Numbered from the stretch's first letter, positions 17,353 through 25,529 are shown. The stretch is DNA of 64,000 nt from Aestuariirhabdus litorea (GCF_003864255.1 NZ_QWEZ01000002.1:930001-994000), one strand, 5' to 3'. Program-made: numbers and translations. The notes: generated by a model not told the origin, from the sequence alone.

Positions 17353-18284
17353 GTGCGTTGGTGGTCAAGCAACCGGGCCTGCTGAGCCTGCTGCAGGACA
17401 GTGGCCGTTTCGGGGCCCACGGCGTAGGCCTCACCTGTGGCGGTCCCCTCGACCCATGGGCGTTTCGGGTGGCCAACCGGTTGTGCGGCAATAGCGACGG
17501 GGCCACCGCTCTGGAGGTAGGGTTTGGCGGCCTGGTGCTGGAGTCCGAAGGGGACGGGGTGATTGCCGTGACCGGGGCCGAGCTGGATCTCAAGATAAAT
17601 GGCCAGCGGGCTAGCCAGTGGCGCAGCCACCGCATCGCTGTCGGCGATCGCATCGAGCTGGGCTACGCCCGCACAGGAACCCGCGCCTACCTGGCGATTG
17701 CCGGTGGCTTTGATGTGGCGCCCCGTTTTGGCAGTACCGCAACCGTGGTGCGCGAAGGGGTGGGCGGGCTCAATGGCGGCCCCCTCAAGCCCGGCGATCG
17801 CCTGCCGTTTACGGTGCCCCACAGCGTCGAGCTGTGGCAGTTGCCTCAGGCGCTGCGCCCCCGCTACGGCGACGCCGCTACTCTCAGGGTGGTGCTGGGT
17901 TACCAGCAAGCCGCCTTTAGCCGTGAGCAGCAGCTGCGCTTCTTTCAGGGGGAGTACCGGGTGACGGATCGCTCCGACCGGATGGGGTTTCGACTCGAGG
18001 GGCCGGCGATCGCCTCCTCCCTGGACGGTATCCTCTCCGAGGGGATCTGTCACGGGGCGATCCAGGTGCCGGCCGACGGCCAGCCCATTGTGTTGATGAA
18101 CGACCGGCAGACCATTGGCGGCTACCCCAAACTGGGGTCAGTGATTGCCCTGGATACCGCGCGCCTTGCCCAGCTTGCTCCGGGGGCCATCGTGCGCTTT
18201 GAAGCGATCAGCCAGGAGCAGGCTCACAATCTTAATGCGTTGGCGGCGGCCCGCTGGCAGCGGCTGACCCTTGACCCGGTTTGA
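17349..18284 (+). CDS. pxpC: 5-oxoprolinase subunit C (KipA family, biotin-dependent carboxylase-like fold)
   Basis: A 311-residue KipA/AHS2 domain protein, third subunit of 5-oxoprolinase. LLQDSGRFGAHGVGLTCGGPLD, FRVANRLCGN and GAIQVPADGQPIVLMNDRQT are the family signatures. The related domain occurs in urea carboxylase, so automatic annotation often says allophanate hydrolase; the complete PxpABC set argues for 5-oxoprolinase. ATG overlaps the pxpB stop in ATGA. The DUF4392 gene starts 14 bases after its stop. Confidence 0.95.
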   Translation: MSALVVKQPGLLSLLQDSGRFGAHGVGLTCGGPLDPWAFRVANRLCGNSDGATALEVGFGGLVLESEGDGVIAVTGAELDLKINGQRASQWRSHRIAVGDRIELGYARTGTRAYLAIAGGFDVAPRFGSTATVVREGVGGLNGGPLKPGDRLPFTVPHSVELWQLPQALRPRYGDAATLRVVLGYQQAAFSREQQLRFFQGEYRVTDRSDRMGFRLEGPAIASSLDGILSEGICHGAIQVPADGQPIVLMNDRQTIGGYPKLGSVIALDTARLAQLAPGAIVRFEAISQEQAHNLNALAAARWQRLTLDPV

Positions 18285-18298
18285 ACTGGAACTAAAAA

Positions 18299-19195
18299 AT
18301 GACAAATGCTCGTCTTGATGGAAAAAAACTGAGTGCGGATGAAGAGTTGGCGCTCAGTCTCCGTATCGAGGATCTGCTGGTGGCGCGCAACCTGCGCGGC
18401 ATGAAAACCGTTCAACCGGCGCTGGAGCCCGGCTACTGCCTGCGGGCGGCACAGATGCTGCGGGGGTGTCGGGGAGTCGTACTGATCGGCACCGGGTTTC
18501 CTGTGGTGGATACCTTCGAGACCGACGGGCCGGTGGGTGCCCTGGCTCTCTACCACAGTCTGGAGGCGTTGGGGGCGGAGCCGGTGATCGTGTGCGGTCC
18601 ACCCATCTCCCGCGCGCTGGCGGCCAAATACCGGGTGCACGAGATCCGTGTCGGCGATCACGATGAGCGCGAGGAGGAGGCGAAAAAGGCGCTGCAGTAT
18701 TTCCAGCCCGAGGCGATTATCTCTATCGAGCGCCCCGGTATGGCGAGCGATGGCGGCTATTACAACATGCGCGGGGAGAGCATCAGTGCCCGCACCGCCT
18801 GCTTCGACACCTTCCTGCTGCAGGGTAGCTGTCCCACCATCGCCATCGGCGATGGTGGTAACGAGATCGGCATGGGCAACGTCAGCGATGCACTCAAGGC
18901 ACTGGATATTGTGCCGGCGGCCACCGGCTGTGACGAGCTGATCCTGGCGGATGTCTCCAACTGGGGTGCCTACGGCATTATCTCCTTCCTCTCCCTGTGG
19001 AGCGGGGTGGACCTGCTGGCGATGATCAAGCCGTTGCAGATCCTGCAGTACCTGTCCGCGTTGGGAAGCGTCGATGGCGTGACCCGGGTGAACGAGCTCA
19101 CCGAGGATGGGCTAGCGGTGGAGGAGGGGGAGTCCCTGCTGCTGCAGCTACGCCGGGTAAGTGGCTTCGAACCGGCTGACGATGCGGATTCGTAA
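18299..19195 (+). CDS. DUF4392 protein (D-glutamate cyclase C-terminal-half homologue)
   Basis: A 298-residue protein of the DUF4392 family. RGVVLIGTGFPVVDTFETDGP, IVCGPPISRAL, SIERPGMASDGGYYNMRG and AIGDGGNEIGMGN are typical; the glycine-rich GTGFP and GDGGNEIGMG loops probably bind substrate or phosphate. In vertebrates this domain is the C-terminal half of D-glutamate cyclase, which turns D-glutamate into 5-oxo-D-proline. Its N-terminal-half homologue is the first gene of the same operon. The end overlaps the LysR gene by 14 bases in another frame. Confidence 0.88.
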   Translation: MTNARLDGKKLSADEELALSLRIEDLLVARNLRGMKTVQPALEPGYCLRAAQMLRGCRGVVLIGTGFPVVDTFETDGPVGALALYHSLEALGAEPVIVCGPPISRALAAKYRVHEIRVGDHDEREEEAKKALQYFQPEAIISIERPGMASDGGYYNMRGESISARTACFDTFLLQGSCPTIAIGDGGNEIGMGNVSDALKALDIVPAATGCDELILADVSNWGAYGIISFLSLWSGVDLLAMIKPLQILQYLSALGSVDGVTRVNELTEDGLAVEEGESLLLQLRRVSGFEPADDADS

Positions 19196-20081
19196 CCTCA
19201 ACAGCTTTATCAAGGTCGCCAGCCTCGGCAGTTTCCACGCGGCGGCGCAGCAGCTGCATGCTTCCCAGCCGGCGATCTCGGCCCGCATCGCCAGCCTGGA
19301 GGAGGAGCTGGGGGTGCAGCTCTTCCAACGGGACAAGAGTGGTACCCGGCTGACGGCCAGGGGGATGCAGCTGCTCCCCTTTGCCCGCAAGCTGGTGGCG
19401 GTGCACGAAGAGATGAAGGCCCAGCTGCGGGATAGCGCCCCCCAGCGAGGAGTGGTTCGGGTCGGGGTGGCTGATACCCTGGCACAGCTATGGATGGCGC
19501 CGCTGCTCAAGCGCTGGCAGCGGCAGTTTCCGCTGCTGCAGTTCGAGTTCAGTGTCGACCTCTCCCACGAGCTGTGGCGGGCCCTGCATGAACACGAGCT
19601 GGACCTGGCGCTGATGGTAAGCGAGCAGGCCAGTGGCGAACTGGTGGTAGAGCCACTGAGCGCCTGCCAGCAGTGCTGGGTGGCCTCACCGGCCTTGGGG
19701 CTTAAGGGCGAGGCTGCACTCGAGACCCTGCTGCGCCACCCGATCCTCAGTTTTCCCCGTAACACCCGCCCCTGGCGTTATCTGCAGGGGTTGCTGGCCC
19801 CCCTTGCCGAGCAAACGGAGGCGGCAGAGCCGATTCTTTACACCTGTAGCTCGGTGGCCAACCTGATGACGCTGGCGGAGCAGGGGTGCGGTGTGGCCCT
19901 GCTGCCGGAGCCCCTCGTGAGAGCGGCGTTGGAGCGGGGGGTATTGCAGCGGATCGGTCTCGACCCCGAGCCGCCGTTGCTGGAGTTCTGCTGTGCCTGG
20001 CGGTTGGACGATGAGCGCTTGCTGCCTCGCCTGCTGGCGGAGGAGGGGCGACGACTGATGGAGGGGGCTGCGGACGGTTAG
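19182..20081 (+). CDS. LysR-type transcriptional regulator of the 5-oxoproline operon
   Basis: A 299-residue LTTR. The winged helix-turn-helix fills residues ~1-60 (NSFIKVASLGSFHAAAQQLHASQPAISARI), and the periplasmic-binding-like effector domain follows from residue ~90. ATG at 19182 gives the normal LTTR start; GTG at 19161 would add seven residues. It lies inside the 3' end of the DUF4392 gene, so it is co-transcribed as the last cistron, an unusual place for an LTTR, which most often is divergent. Autoregulation through the dyad at 14976-14996 is a reasonable inference. Confidence 0.9.
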   Translation: MRIRNLNSFIKVASLGSFHAAAQQLHASQPAISARIASLEEELGVQLFQRDKSGTRLTARGMQLLPFARKLVAVHEEMKAQLRDSAPQRGVVRVGVADTLAQLWMAPLLKRWQRQFPLLQFEFSVDLSHELWRALHEHELDLALMVSEQASGELVVEPLSACQQCWVASPALGLKGEAALETLLRHPILSFPRNTRPWRYLQGLLAPLAEQTEAAEPILYTCSSVANLMTLAEQGCGVALLPEPLVRAALERGVLQRIGLDPEPPLLEFCCAWRLDDERLLPRLLAEEGRRLMEGAADG

Positions 20082-20357
20082 CGTAAAGACGGTGCAGGCA
20101 ACAGCACGGGCTTTATATCGTGTGTTTTTCTATTTTCCGAATTATTATCTGCTAATGAGCGAATTACAGAGAATAATTCTCTGGAATTCAAAGTATTCTG
20201 TCCGGCCGAATCGGTGCCTCGTCTCCACAGGCCGGGCCCAGCACGACGCTATAAGAAAGGGGGCAGGGAGCCACCCGACCAAGCTGTCCCGGGAGCGGGA
20301 TCGTACCGGCAACGCCGGTGTCGAAACAGACTAACCATCGACTGTGAGTGCTTTTGT
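20082..20357 (+). promoter_or_regulatory. AT-rich region and GC-hairpin leader before the D-aminotransferase gene
   Basis: No convincing gene is present. The first ~120 bases are AT-rich and include a perfect 17-base palindrome, CAGAGAAT-A-ATTCTCTG, at 20167-20183. The remaining ~150 bases are GC-rich and contain hairpins such as TCCCG-GGAG-CGGGA and ACCGGC-AAC-GCCGGT shortly before the start codon. The aminotransferase start has only a weak ribosome site. This looks like an operator followed by a structured leader, but it matches no riboswitch class I know. Confidence 0.45.
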
Positions 20358-21215
20358 ATGAGTATTGTTTACCTGAATGGATCCTATCTGCCTATCGAAG
20401 AGGCGCGTATTTCTCCGTTGGACCGGGGCTTCCTGTTTGGCGATGGCATCTACGAGGTGATCCCCTCCTACGAGGGGCGGATGGTTGGCTTTGGCCCCCA
20501 TATTGACCGTATGCAGAACGGCCTGGCCGCACTGGGGATTCAGTTGGGATGGGACCACGCCCGCTGGCGCGAGCTGTGCGACGCCCTGATTGAGCGCAAC
20601 GGCGGTGGTAATCTGGGCATCTATCTGCACGTCAGCCGCGGCGCCGATACCAAGCGTTTCCATGCGTTCCCGGAGGGGGTGGAGCCGACTGTGTTCTGCA
20701 TGGCGTTCGAGATTCCGCTGCCGCAAAAGGCCGACCGCACCACGGCCCATGGCTACAAGGTGTCGGTGGGTGAGGATCTGCGCTGGAAACGCTGCAACAT
20801 CAAGTCGACGGCGCTGCTGGGTAACGTGCTCCACTTTCAGGAGGGCTACGCCGCCGGCAACAACGAGATCCTGCTGTTCAATGCCGATGGTTTCTTGACC
20901 GAGGCGGGTGCCTGCAACGTCTTTATTGTCAAGGACGGGGTGGTCATTACCCCCAAGCTGGACAACCAGATCCTGCCCGGCATTACCCGTTTAATGATTC
21001 TCGACATACTGCGCAAGGATGGATCCATCCCGGTGGAAGAGCGCGATGTCAGTCGTGATGAAGTGATGAACGCCGATGAGGTGTGGATCACCAGCTCCTC
21101 CAAGGAGATGGCACCTGTCATCGAAGTGGATGGCAAGCCGGTAGGTGACGGTCGTGTAGGCTCTGTTTGGGAACAGGCGACCAAGCTCTACAGCGCTGCC
21201 AAGTTCGACTACTGA
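20358..21215 (+). CDS. D-amino acid aminotransferase (class IV, D-alanine transaminase-like)
   Basis: A 285-residue fold-type IV PLP enzyme. SPLDRGFLFGDGIYEVI, the PLP-lysine region NIKSTALLGNVL and TEAGACNVFIVKDG are diagnostic; the pattern fits D-alanine transaminase better than branched-chain or aminodeoxychorismate enzymes. The usual reaction is D-Ala + 2-oxoglutarate to pyruvate + D-Glu, and reverse. It sits between a D-glutamate cyclase-type operon and alanine racemase, which fits this role. A perfect terminator ends the transcript. Side-chain range cannot be read from sequence. Confidence 0.88.
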   Translation: MSIVYLNGSYLPIEEARISPLDRGFLFGDGIYEVIPSYEGRMVGFGPHIDRMQNGLAALGIQLGWDHARWRELCDALIERNGGGNLGIYLHVSRGADTKRFHAFPEGVEPTVFCMAFEIPLPQKADRTTAHGYKVSVGEDLRWKRCNIKSTALLGNVLHFQEGYAAGNNEILLFNADGFLTEAGACNVFIVKDGVVITPKLDNQILPGITRLMILDILRKDGSIPVEERDVSRDEVMNADEVWITSSSKEMAPVIEVDGKPVGDGRVGSVWEQATKLYSAAKFDY

Positions 21216-21256
21216 GTTGACCCTTTAGGCACACGGAAGCCCCGGGTTTCCGTTTT

Positions 21257-21285
21257 ACCGGCGCAGCTCGCTGCGCCGGTTTTTT
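21257..21285 (+). terminator. Rho-independent terminator after the D-aminotransferase gene
   Basis: ACCGGCGCAG and CTGCGCCGGT form a perfect 10-bp stem with loop CTCG, followed by six T. A weaker hairpin (CGGAAGCCC / GGGTTTCCG) lies just before it. Confidence 0.93.
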
Positions 21286-21323
21286 ATCCATTTTTCTTCC
21301 CTGGCCCGATCTGGAGGTTACCC

Positions 21324-22415
21324 ATGGGACGCCCCGCCAAAGCCTCAATAGACCTCAATGCCCTGCGGGCCAACTATCGGCTGGCGCAGGAGGTGGCTCC
21401 CCACTCGCAGAGTCTCGCCGTGGTGAAAGCCAATGCCTATGGGCATGGTGCGGTGGCTTGCGCCCGGGCGCTGGAATCCCTGGCCCCTGCGTTTGGGGTG
21501 GCCTGCATCGAGGAGGCGCTTAAGCTGCGGGCGGCGGGGATCAGCAAGCCTATCCTGCTGCTGGAGGGGAGCTTTACCGCCGATGAGGTGGCGATTGCTG
21601 CCCGCGAAAACTTCTGGCTGATGGTGGAGAACGAGCAGCATATCGAACAGATTCGCGCCAGCCACCCGGATCACCCGGTGCAGGTATGGATCAAGGTGGA
21701 TACCGGTATGCACCGGCTGGGGATGGAGCCCGCACAGCTGCCAGCGGTCTATGAGACCCTGAAGGGCTTGCCCCAGGTAATGGATGAGATGGTCATCGCC
21801 ACACACTTCTCCAGTGCCGACAGCCTGGACGACCCCACCACGCGTCTCCAGATCAAGACTTTTTCCCGCGCCTGCGAAGGGCTGGAAGCGCCCCGTAGCC
21901 TGGCTAACTCAGCGGGCCTGATGGCCTGGGCCGATGCCCGTGCCCAGTGGAACCGGCCGGGCTTTATGCTCTATGGCGCCTCCCCCTTCGACCGCCCCCA
22001 GGCGGTTGCAGACCGGTTGCGGCCGGTGATGACCCTCAGCAGTGGGGTGATCGGCTTGCGACAGGTAGCGGCGGGGGAAGCCGTGGGCTACGCCCGTAGC
22101 TGGGTGGCCCAGCGCCCCTCCACCATCGCGACGGTGGCGATCGGCTACGGGGATGGATACCCCCGTCATGCACCCAGCGGCACCCCGGTGCTGGTCAACG
22201 GCCAGCGGGCACCGCTGGTGGGGCGCGTTTCCATGGATATGATCACCGTCGATGTGACCGACCTGCCGCCGGTATCGCTCAACGACCCGGTGGTGCTGTG
22301 GGGCGCGGAGCTGCCGGTGAATGAGATCGCCGCCTGCGCCGGCACCATCGGCTACGAGTTGCTGACCCGCATGACGGGGCGGGTCCCCTTAAGTTATCGG
22401 GGCGGTGACGAGTAG
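21324..22415 (+). CDS. alr: Alanine racemase
   Basis: A 363-residue PLP enzyme that interconverts L- and D-alanine for peptidoglycan. The PLP lysine is Lys35 in AVVKANAYGHG. The second catalytic base, Tyr, lies in IGYGDGYPRHAPSGTPV, and VGRVSMDMITVDVTD is the family signature. Length is normal. ATG follows CTGGAGGTT. It has its own transcript after the terminator but is next to the D-aminotransferase, which can use its product. Confidence 0.96.
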   Translation: MGRPAKASIDLNALRANYRLAQEVAPHSQSLAVVKANAYGHGAVACARALESLAPAFGVACIEEALKLRAAGISKPILLLEGSFTADEVAIAARENFWLMVENEQHIEQIRASHPDHPVQVWIKVDTGMHRLGMEPAQLPAVYETLKGLPQVMDEMVIATHFSSADSLDDPTTRLQIKTFSRACEGLEAPRSLANSAGLMAWADARAQWNRPGFMLYGASPFDRPQAVADRLRPVMTLSSGVIGLRQVAAGEAVGYARSWVAQRPSTIATVAIGYGDGYPRHAPSGTPVLVNGQRAPLVGRVSMDMITVDVTDLPPVSLNDPVVLWGAELPVNEIAACAGTIGYELLTRMTGRVPLSYRGGDE

Positions 22416-22495
22416 GGTTCGCAAGTCGTTGCGCAGGGTCATTGCGCTCGGCTAGCATAGGCTACTACCGTCCCCGCCTTTGCAAGGAGTCCGTT

Positions 22496-22852
22496 ATGCC
22501 GACCTACCAAGGCAGCTGCCATTGTGGTGCTGTGCGCTTCAGTTTTGAGCATCCTCCGATCGAGCGAGGGCTGCGCTGCAACTGCTCATACTGTGCCCGT
22601 AAGGGCGCCCTGATGACTCCGGAGGTGATTGCCCGTGAGGCGTTGCGGATCGAAGCCGACGACGAGGTGTTGGGCCTCTACCAGTTTGGCAGCGGTGTCG
22701 CCAAGCACTACTTCTGCAAGCAGTGTGGTATCTATACCTTCAATGAGACGCTGCGCAAACCAGGGTTTTTCCGCGCCAACCTGGGGTGCCTGGAGGGGGT
22801 GGATACCGAATCCTTGCCAGCGGACCTGTTCGATGGGCGCCACATGCTCTGA
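22496..22852 (+). CDS. GFA family (CENP-V/GFA domain) protein
   Basis: A 118-residue zinc protein of the GFA family. GSCHCGAVRF (Cys8, Cys10) and RCNCSYCARKG (Cys28, Cys30, Cys33) plus FCKQCGIY supply the zinc-binding cysteines. Members are often called glutathione-dependent formaldehyde-activating enzymes, a role not established for most. AAGGAG lies six bases before the ATG. The end overlaps the following GNAT gene by 20 bases. Confidence 0.88.
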   Translation: MPTYQGSCHCGAVRFSFEHPPIERGLRCNCSYCARKGALMTPEVIAREALRIEADDEVLGLYQFGSGVAKHYFCKQCGIYTFNETLRKPGFFRANLGCLEGVDTESLPADLFDGRHML

Positions 22853-23360
22853 CCTTTCCCTGCGCATCCGGCCTTATCGGCCCGAGGATGCCGCCTCCCT
22901 GGTGAGTCTCTTTCATCGGGCGGTGCATGGGATTGGTGATGAACTCTACAGCGCAAAACAGCGAGAGGCCTGGGCGCCGACGCCCCCCGATGGCGACTGG
23001 TGGCGGGAGCGGTTGGCTCGGATGCAGCCCGAGGTGGCCTGGGTCGGCGCACGGGTGGTTGGTTTTGCCTCGTTGTTGGTCACTGTGAGCGGCTCGCCCC
23101 GGTCGAGCCTTCATCAGGGTCATATCGATTGTCTCTTTACCCACCCGGCGTTCCAGGGGCAGGGAGTCGCCAGTGCCCTGCTCGGGCAGTTGACCCAGCA
23201 GGCCCGGGCAAAGGCCGTTGCTCTCCTTACCGTTGATGCCAGTCGGGTGGCGCAACCCTTTTTTGCCGCCAGGGGCTTTGAGGTGGTTTGCTACAACCGG
23301 GTGCCGCTGCGGGGGGAGGTGCTTGAAAACTGTTCGATGCGACGGCGGCTGACCCGCTGA
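22833..23360 (+). CDS. GNAT family N-acetyltransferase
   Basis: A 175-residue acetyltransferase. LRIRPYRPEDAASLVSLF opens the fold, HPAFQGQGVASALL is the acetyl-CoA pyrophosphate-binding motif, and the end AQPFFAARGFEVV is typical of the YhbS/ElaA-like group. The most plausible start is ATG 22833 inside the GFA gene, giving a 20-base overlap in another frame. Substrate unknown. Confidence 0.82.
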   Translation: MGATCSDLSLRIRPYRPEDAASLVSLFHRAVHGIGDELYSAKQREAWAPTPPDGDWWRERLARMQPEVAWVGARVVGFASLLVTVSGSPRSSLHQGHIDCLFTHPAFQGQGVASALLGQLTQQARAKAVALLTVDASRVAQPFFAARGFEVVCYNRVPLRGEVLENCSMRRRLTR

Positions 23361-23450
23361 GTTGCGCCGGGGAGCGGCCCCGAAGCGGTCTGGTTAACTG
23401 GCCGGGATCAAAGGCCTGAGGTGTTGCGCCTCACCCGTTGGAGGTTAGGG

Positions 23451-23849
23451 ATGCTAAGAGGAAGCTGTTTGTGTAAAGGGGTGGTCTACGAGGTGGAGCA
23501 ACTGGATTCAGCGATCCAGCACTGCTCCTGCCTGAGCTGCCAGAAAGCCCACAGCGCGGCCTTCAACACGGCTGCGGCGGTTGAAGATCGCCATTTTCAC
23601 TGGGTGCAGGGGCAGGAGCTGCTGCGTAGCTTTGAGTCCTCGGCGGGCAAATGGCGCTACTTTTGTGGCCGGTGTGGCTCGCAGCTGGTGGCGCGGCGCG
23701 AGGGTCAGCCCTGGGTGCTGCGGGTGGCCTCCCTTGATGATGACCCCGGGGTGCGGCCGGTTCAGCGTATCTGGGACAGCCATCGACGCCCCTGGCTGGC
23801 GGACAGCGATGAGCTGGTGGGCTACCCGGAGTGGGAGCCGGGGCATTAA
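23451..23849 (+). CDS. Second GFA family protein
   Basis: A 132-residue GFA-domain protein. GSCLCKGVVYEV (Cys6, Cys8), HCSCLSCQKAHSAAF and FCGRCGSQL hold the zinc-binding cysteines. It is only distantly like the GFA protein 1 kb upstream, so this is not a recent duplication. ATG has GGAGG ahead. Function unknown. Confidence 0.87.
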   Translation: MLRGSCLCKGVVYEVEQLDSAIQHCSCLSCQKAHSAAFNTAAAVEDRHFHWVQGQELLRSFESSAGKWRYFCGRCGSQLVARREGQPWVLRVASLDDDPGVRPVQRIWDSHRRPWLADSDELVGYPEWEPGH

Positions 23850-23909
23850 GGGGTTTCTGGCGCTGGCAGTGAAATCATGGTGTTCGACGTAGAGTTTTAA
23901 GGAGAGGTT

Positions 23910-24533
23910 GTGGTCGAGTTGTCGGTGTTGCTGGTCTTTATTCCCACTTTTTTTCTGGTCTCCATCACCCCGGGGATGTGCATGACCCTGGCGATGACCA
24001 TGGGTATGACCATCGGTGTGCGGCGTACCCTGTGGATGATGTGGGGGGAGCTGCTGGGCGTTGGCCTGGTGTCCGTGGCGGCGGTGATTGGTGTGGCGGC
24101 GATCATGCTCAACTACCCGAGCCTGTTTCTGCTGCTAAAGTATGGCGGGGGGGGCTATCTGGTGTGGTTGGGTATCCAGATGTGGCGCTCACGGGGCAAG
24201 ATGGTGATCAGAGAGCAGGTCGAGGAGCTGCCTCCGGTGCCGGGTCGGGTGCTCTTTATGCAGGGCTTCGTGACCGCCATCGCTAACCCCAAGGGGTGGG
24301 CGTTCATGATCTCCCTGCTGCCCCCCTTTGTGAACTCCCAGGCCGAGTTGTTGCCCCAGCTGATGGTGTTGGTGGGTATCATTCTCTGCAGCGAGTTCAT
24401 CTGTATGCTGGGTTATGCCAGTGGCGGACGCCAGCTGCGTCGTTTCCTGCAAAAAAGCGGTAATGTGCGCCTGTTGAACCGTATTGCCGGTAGCCTGATG
24501 ATCGGGGTGGGGGTATGGCTGGCGTCGGGTTGA
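23910..24533 (+). CDS. LysE family amino-acid exporter
   Basis: A 207-residue integral membrane protein with about six hydrophobic segments. FFLVSITPGMCMTLAMTMG is the family N-terminal motif (P-G-P/M with small polar residues), followed by YGGGGYLVWLGIQMWR and FVTAIANPKGWAFMISLLP. Members export amino acids or homoserine lactones. The start is GTG after AAGGAGAGG. The exported compound is unknown; an amino-acid export role would fit the racemase and D-aminotransferase nearby, but this is not shown. Confidence 0.9.
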   Translation: MVELSVLLVFIPTFFLVSITPGMCMTLAMTMGMTIGVRRTLWMMWGELLGVGLVSVAAVIGVAAIMLNYPSLFLLLKYGGGGYLVWLGIQMWRSRGKMVIREQVEELPPVPGRVLFMQGFVTAIANPKGWAFMISLLPPFVNSQAELLPQLMVLVGIILCSEFICMLGYASGGRQLRRFLQKSGNVRLLNRIAGSLMIGVGVWLASG

Positions 24534-24562
24534 TGGGCCAGAATGGATGAGGAGGTGGAGCC

Positions 24563-25102
24563 ATGCTGCAGCGGAATGATACCGCACTGCTTTTTATCGA
24601 TGTGCAGGGCAACCTGGCCACACGGGTTGCCCGGCCTGAGGCACTGTTTCAGCGCCTGGAACAGCTGCTCCGTGGATCATTGATTCTGCGTCTGCCGGTG
24701 ATCTGGATGGAGCAGAACCCCAAGGGGCTGGGGGGGACACTGCCGCGCTTTGTAGAACTTTTGGAGGGGCGGAGCCCGCTGGCCAAGCAGAGCTTCAGCG
24801 GCTGGGCCGAGCCGGAGATTCGGTCGGCGATAGAGGCCTCCGGGGCGAGCCAGTTGCTGTTGTGCGGTATCGAGGCTCATGTCTGCGTTTACCAGACGGC
24901 GCGGGATCTGCTGGCGGCGGGGTACGCTGTGCATCTGGTGACCGATGCCGTTTCCTCCCGCGATCCAGCCAATAGCCAGATAGCCATAGAGCGACTGGTT
25001 TGTGAAGGGGCTCGATTGACCAGTGTCGAGATGGCGTTGTTTGAGTTAGTCGGGCGGGCGGACGACCCCTGTTTCCGGCAACTGCTAAGGGTAATCAAAT
25101 AG
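24563..25102 (+). CDS. Isochorismatase-like cysteine hydrolase
   Basis: A 179-residue hydrolase of the isochorismatase superfamily. The catalytic triad is complete: Asp13 in LFIDVQGN, Lys75 in LAKQSFSG and Cys108 in IEAHVCVYQT. The cis-peptide motif GIEAHV is conserved. It most resembles the YcaC-like hydrolases of unknown substrate. ATG follows GAGGTGGAG. Confidence 0.9.
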   Translation: MLQRNDTALLFIDVQGNLATRVARPEALFQRLEQLLRGSLILRLPVIWMEQNPKGLGGTLPRFVELLEGRSPLAKQSFSGWAEPEIRSAIEASGASQLLLCGIEAHVCVYQTARDLLAAGYAVHLVTDAVSSRDPANSQIAIERLVCEGARLTSVEMALFELVGRADDPCFRQLLRVIK

Positions 25103-25127
25103 AGGCCTGAGAGGCGGGGGAGCTATT

Positions 25128-25529
25128 GTGGAAGAGGTGATTGATGAGCTGCGTGAGTTGGCCGAAAGCGTGCCGGTTCCGTTGGAGTTGCCCACTGAGG
25201 ATGAGCTGGTGGAGGTGGAGGAGCAGATCCTTATCCCGCTGCCCTATGAACTGAGGCGCTTTCTGCTGACCGCCAGCGATATCGTCTATGGCACACTGGA
25301 ACCGGTCACCGCCAGTGACCCCCAACTGCATACCTATCTGCCGGAAGTGGCGTCTGTAGCCTGGTCGCTGGGGCTACCGCGAGAGTATGTACCGCTGTGC
25401 GAGGATCGTGGGCGTTACTATGCGGTGGATGCGCAGGGAGAGGTGCTGCTATGGACGGAGGAGGGGATCGATGAGGAGCGTTGGGAGTCGGTATGGCACT
25501 GGGTGCGCGATATCTGGATGGAAAGCTAA
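25128..25529 (+). CDS. SMI1/KNR4 family protein
   Basis: A 133-residue protein of the SMI1/KNR4 (SUKH) superfamily. LPTEDELVEVEEQILIPLP and YELRRFLLTASDIVYG are the typical first half; FVPLCEDRGRYYAVD-like text (YVPLCEDRGRYYAVD) and VLLW the second. In bacteria many SUKH proteins are immunity proteins next to contact-dependent toxins; no toxin gene is visible nearby. The start is GTG. It overlaps the next gene's start (TAATG). Confidence 0.85.
   Translation: MEEVIDELRELAESVPVPLELPTEDELVEVEEQILIPLPYELRRFLLTASDIVYGTLEPVTASDPQLHTYLPEVASVAWSLGLPREYVPLCEDRGRYYAVDAQGEVLLWTEEGIDEERWESVWHWVRDIWMES

Noticed and set aside
16663-18284. Urea carboxylase/allophanate hydrolase reading of the pxpB and pxpC genes
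   Set aside because: PxpA is adjacent and overlaps; the full three-subunit set identifies 5-oxoprolinase.
20092-20334. 80-codon open frame before the D-aminotransferase gene
   Set aside because: It has no ribosome site, crosses a sharp change in base composition and encodes nothing familiar. The region reads better as regulatory.
20200-20340. Known riboswitch (cobalamin, glycine or SAM type) before the D-aminotransferase gene
   Set aside because: The hairpins are real, but the conserved boxes of these classes are not present.
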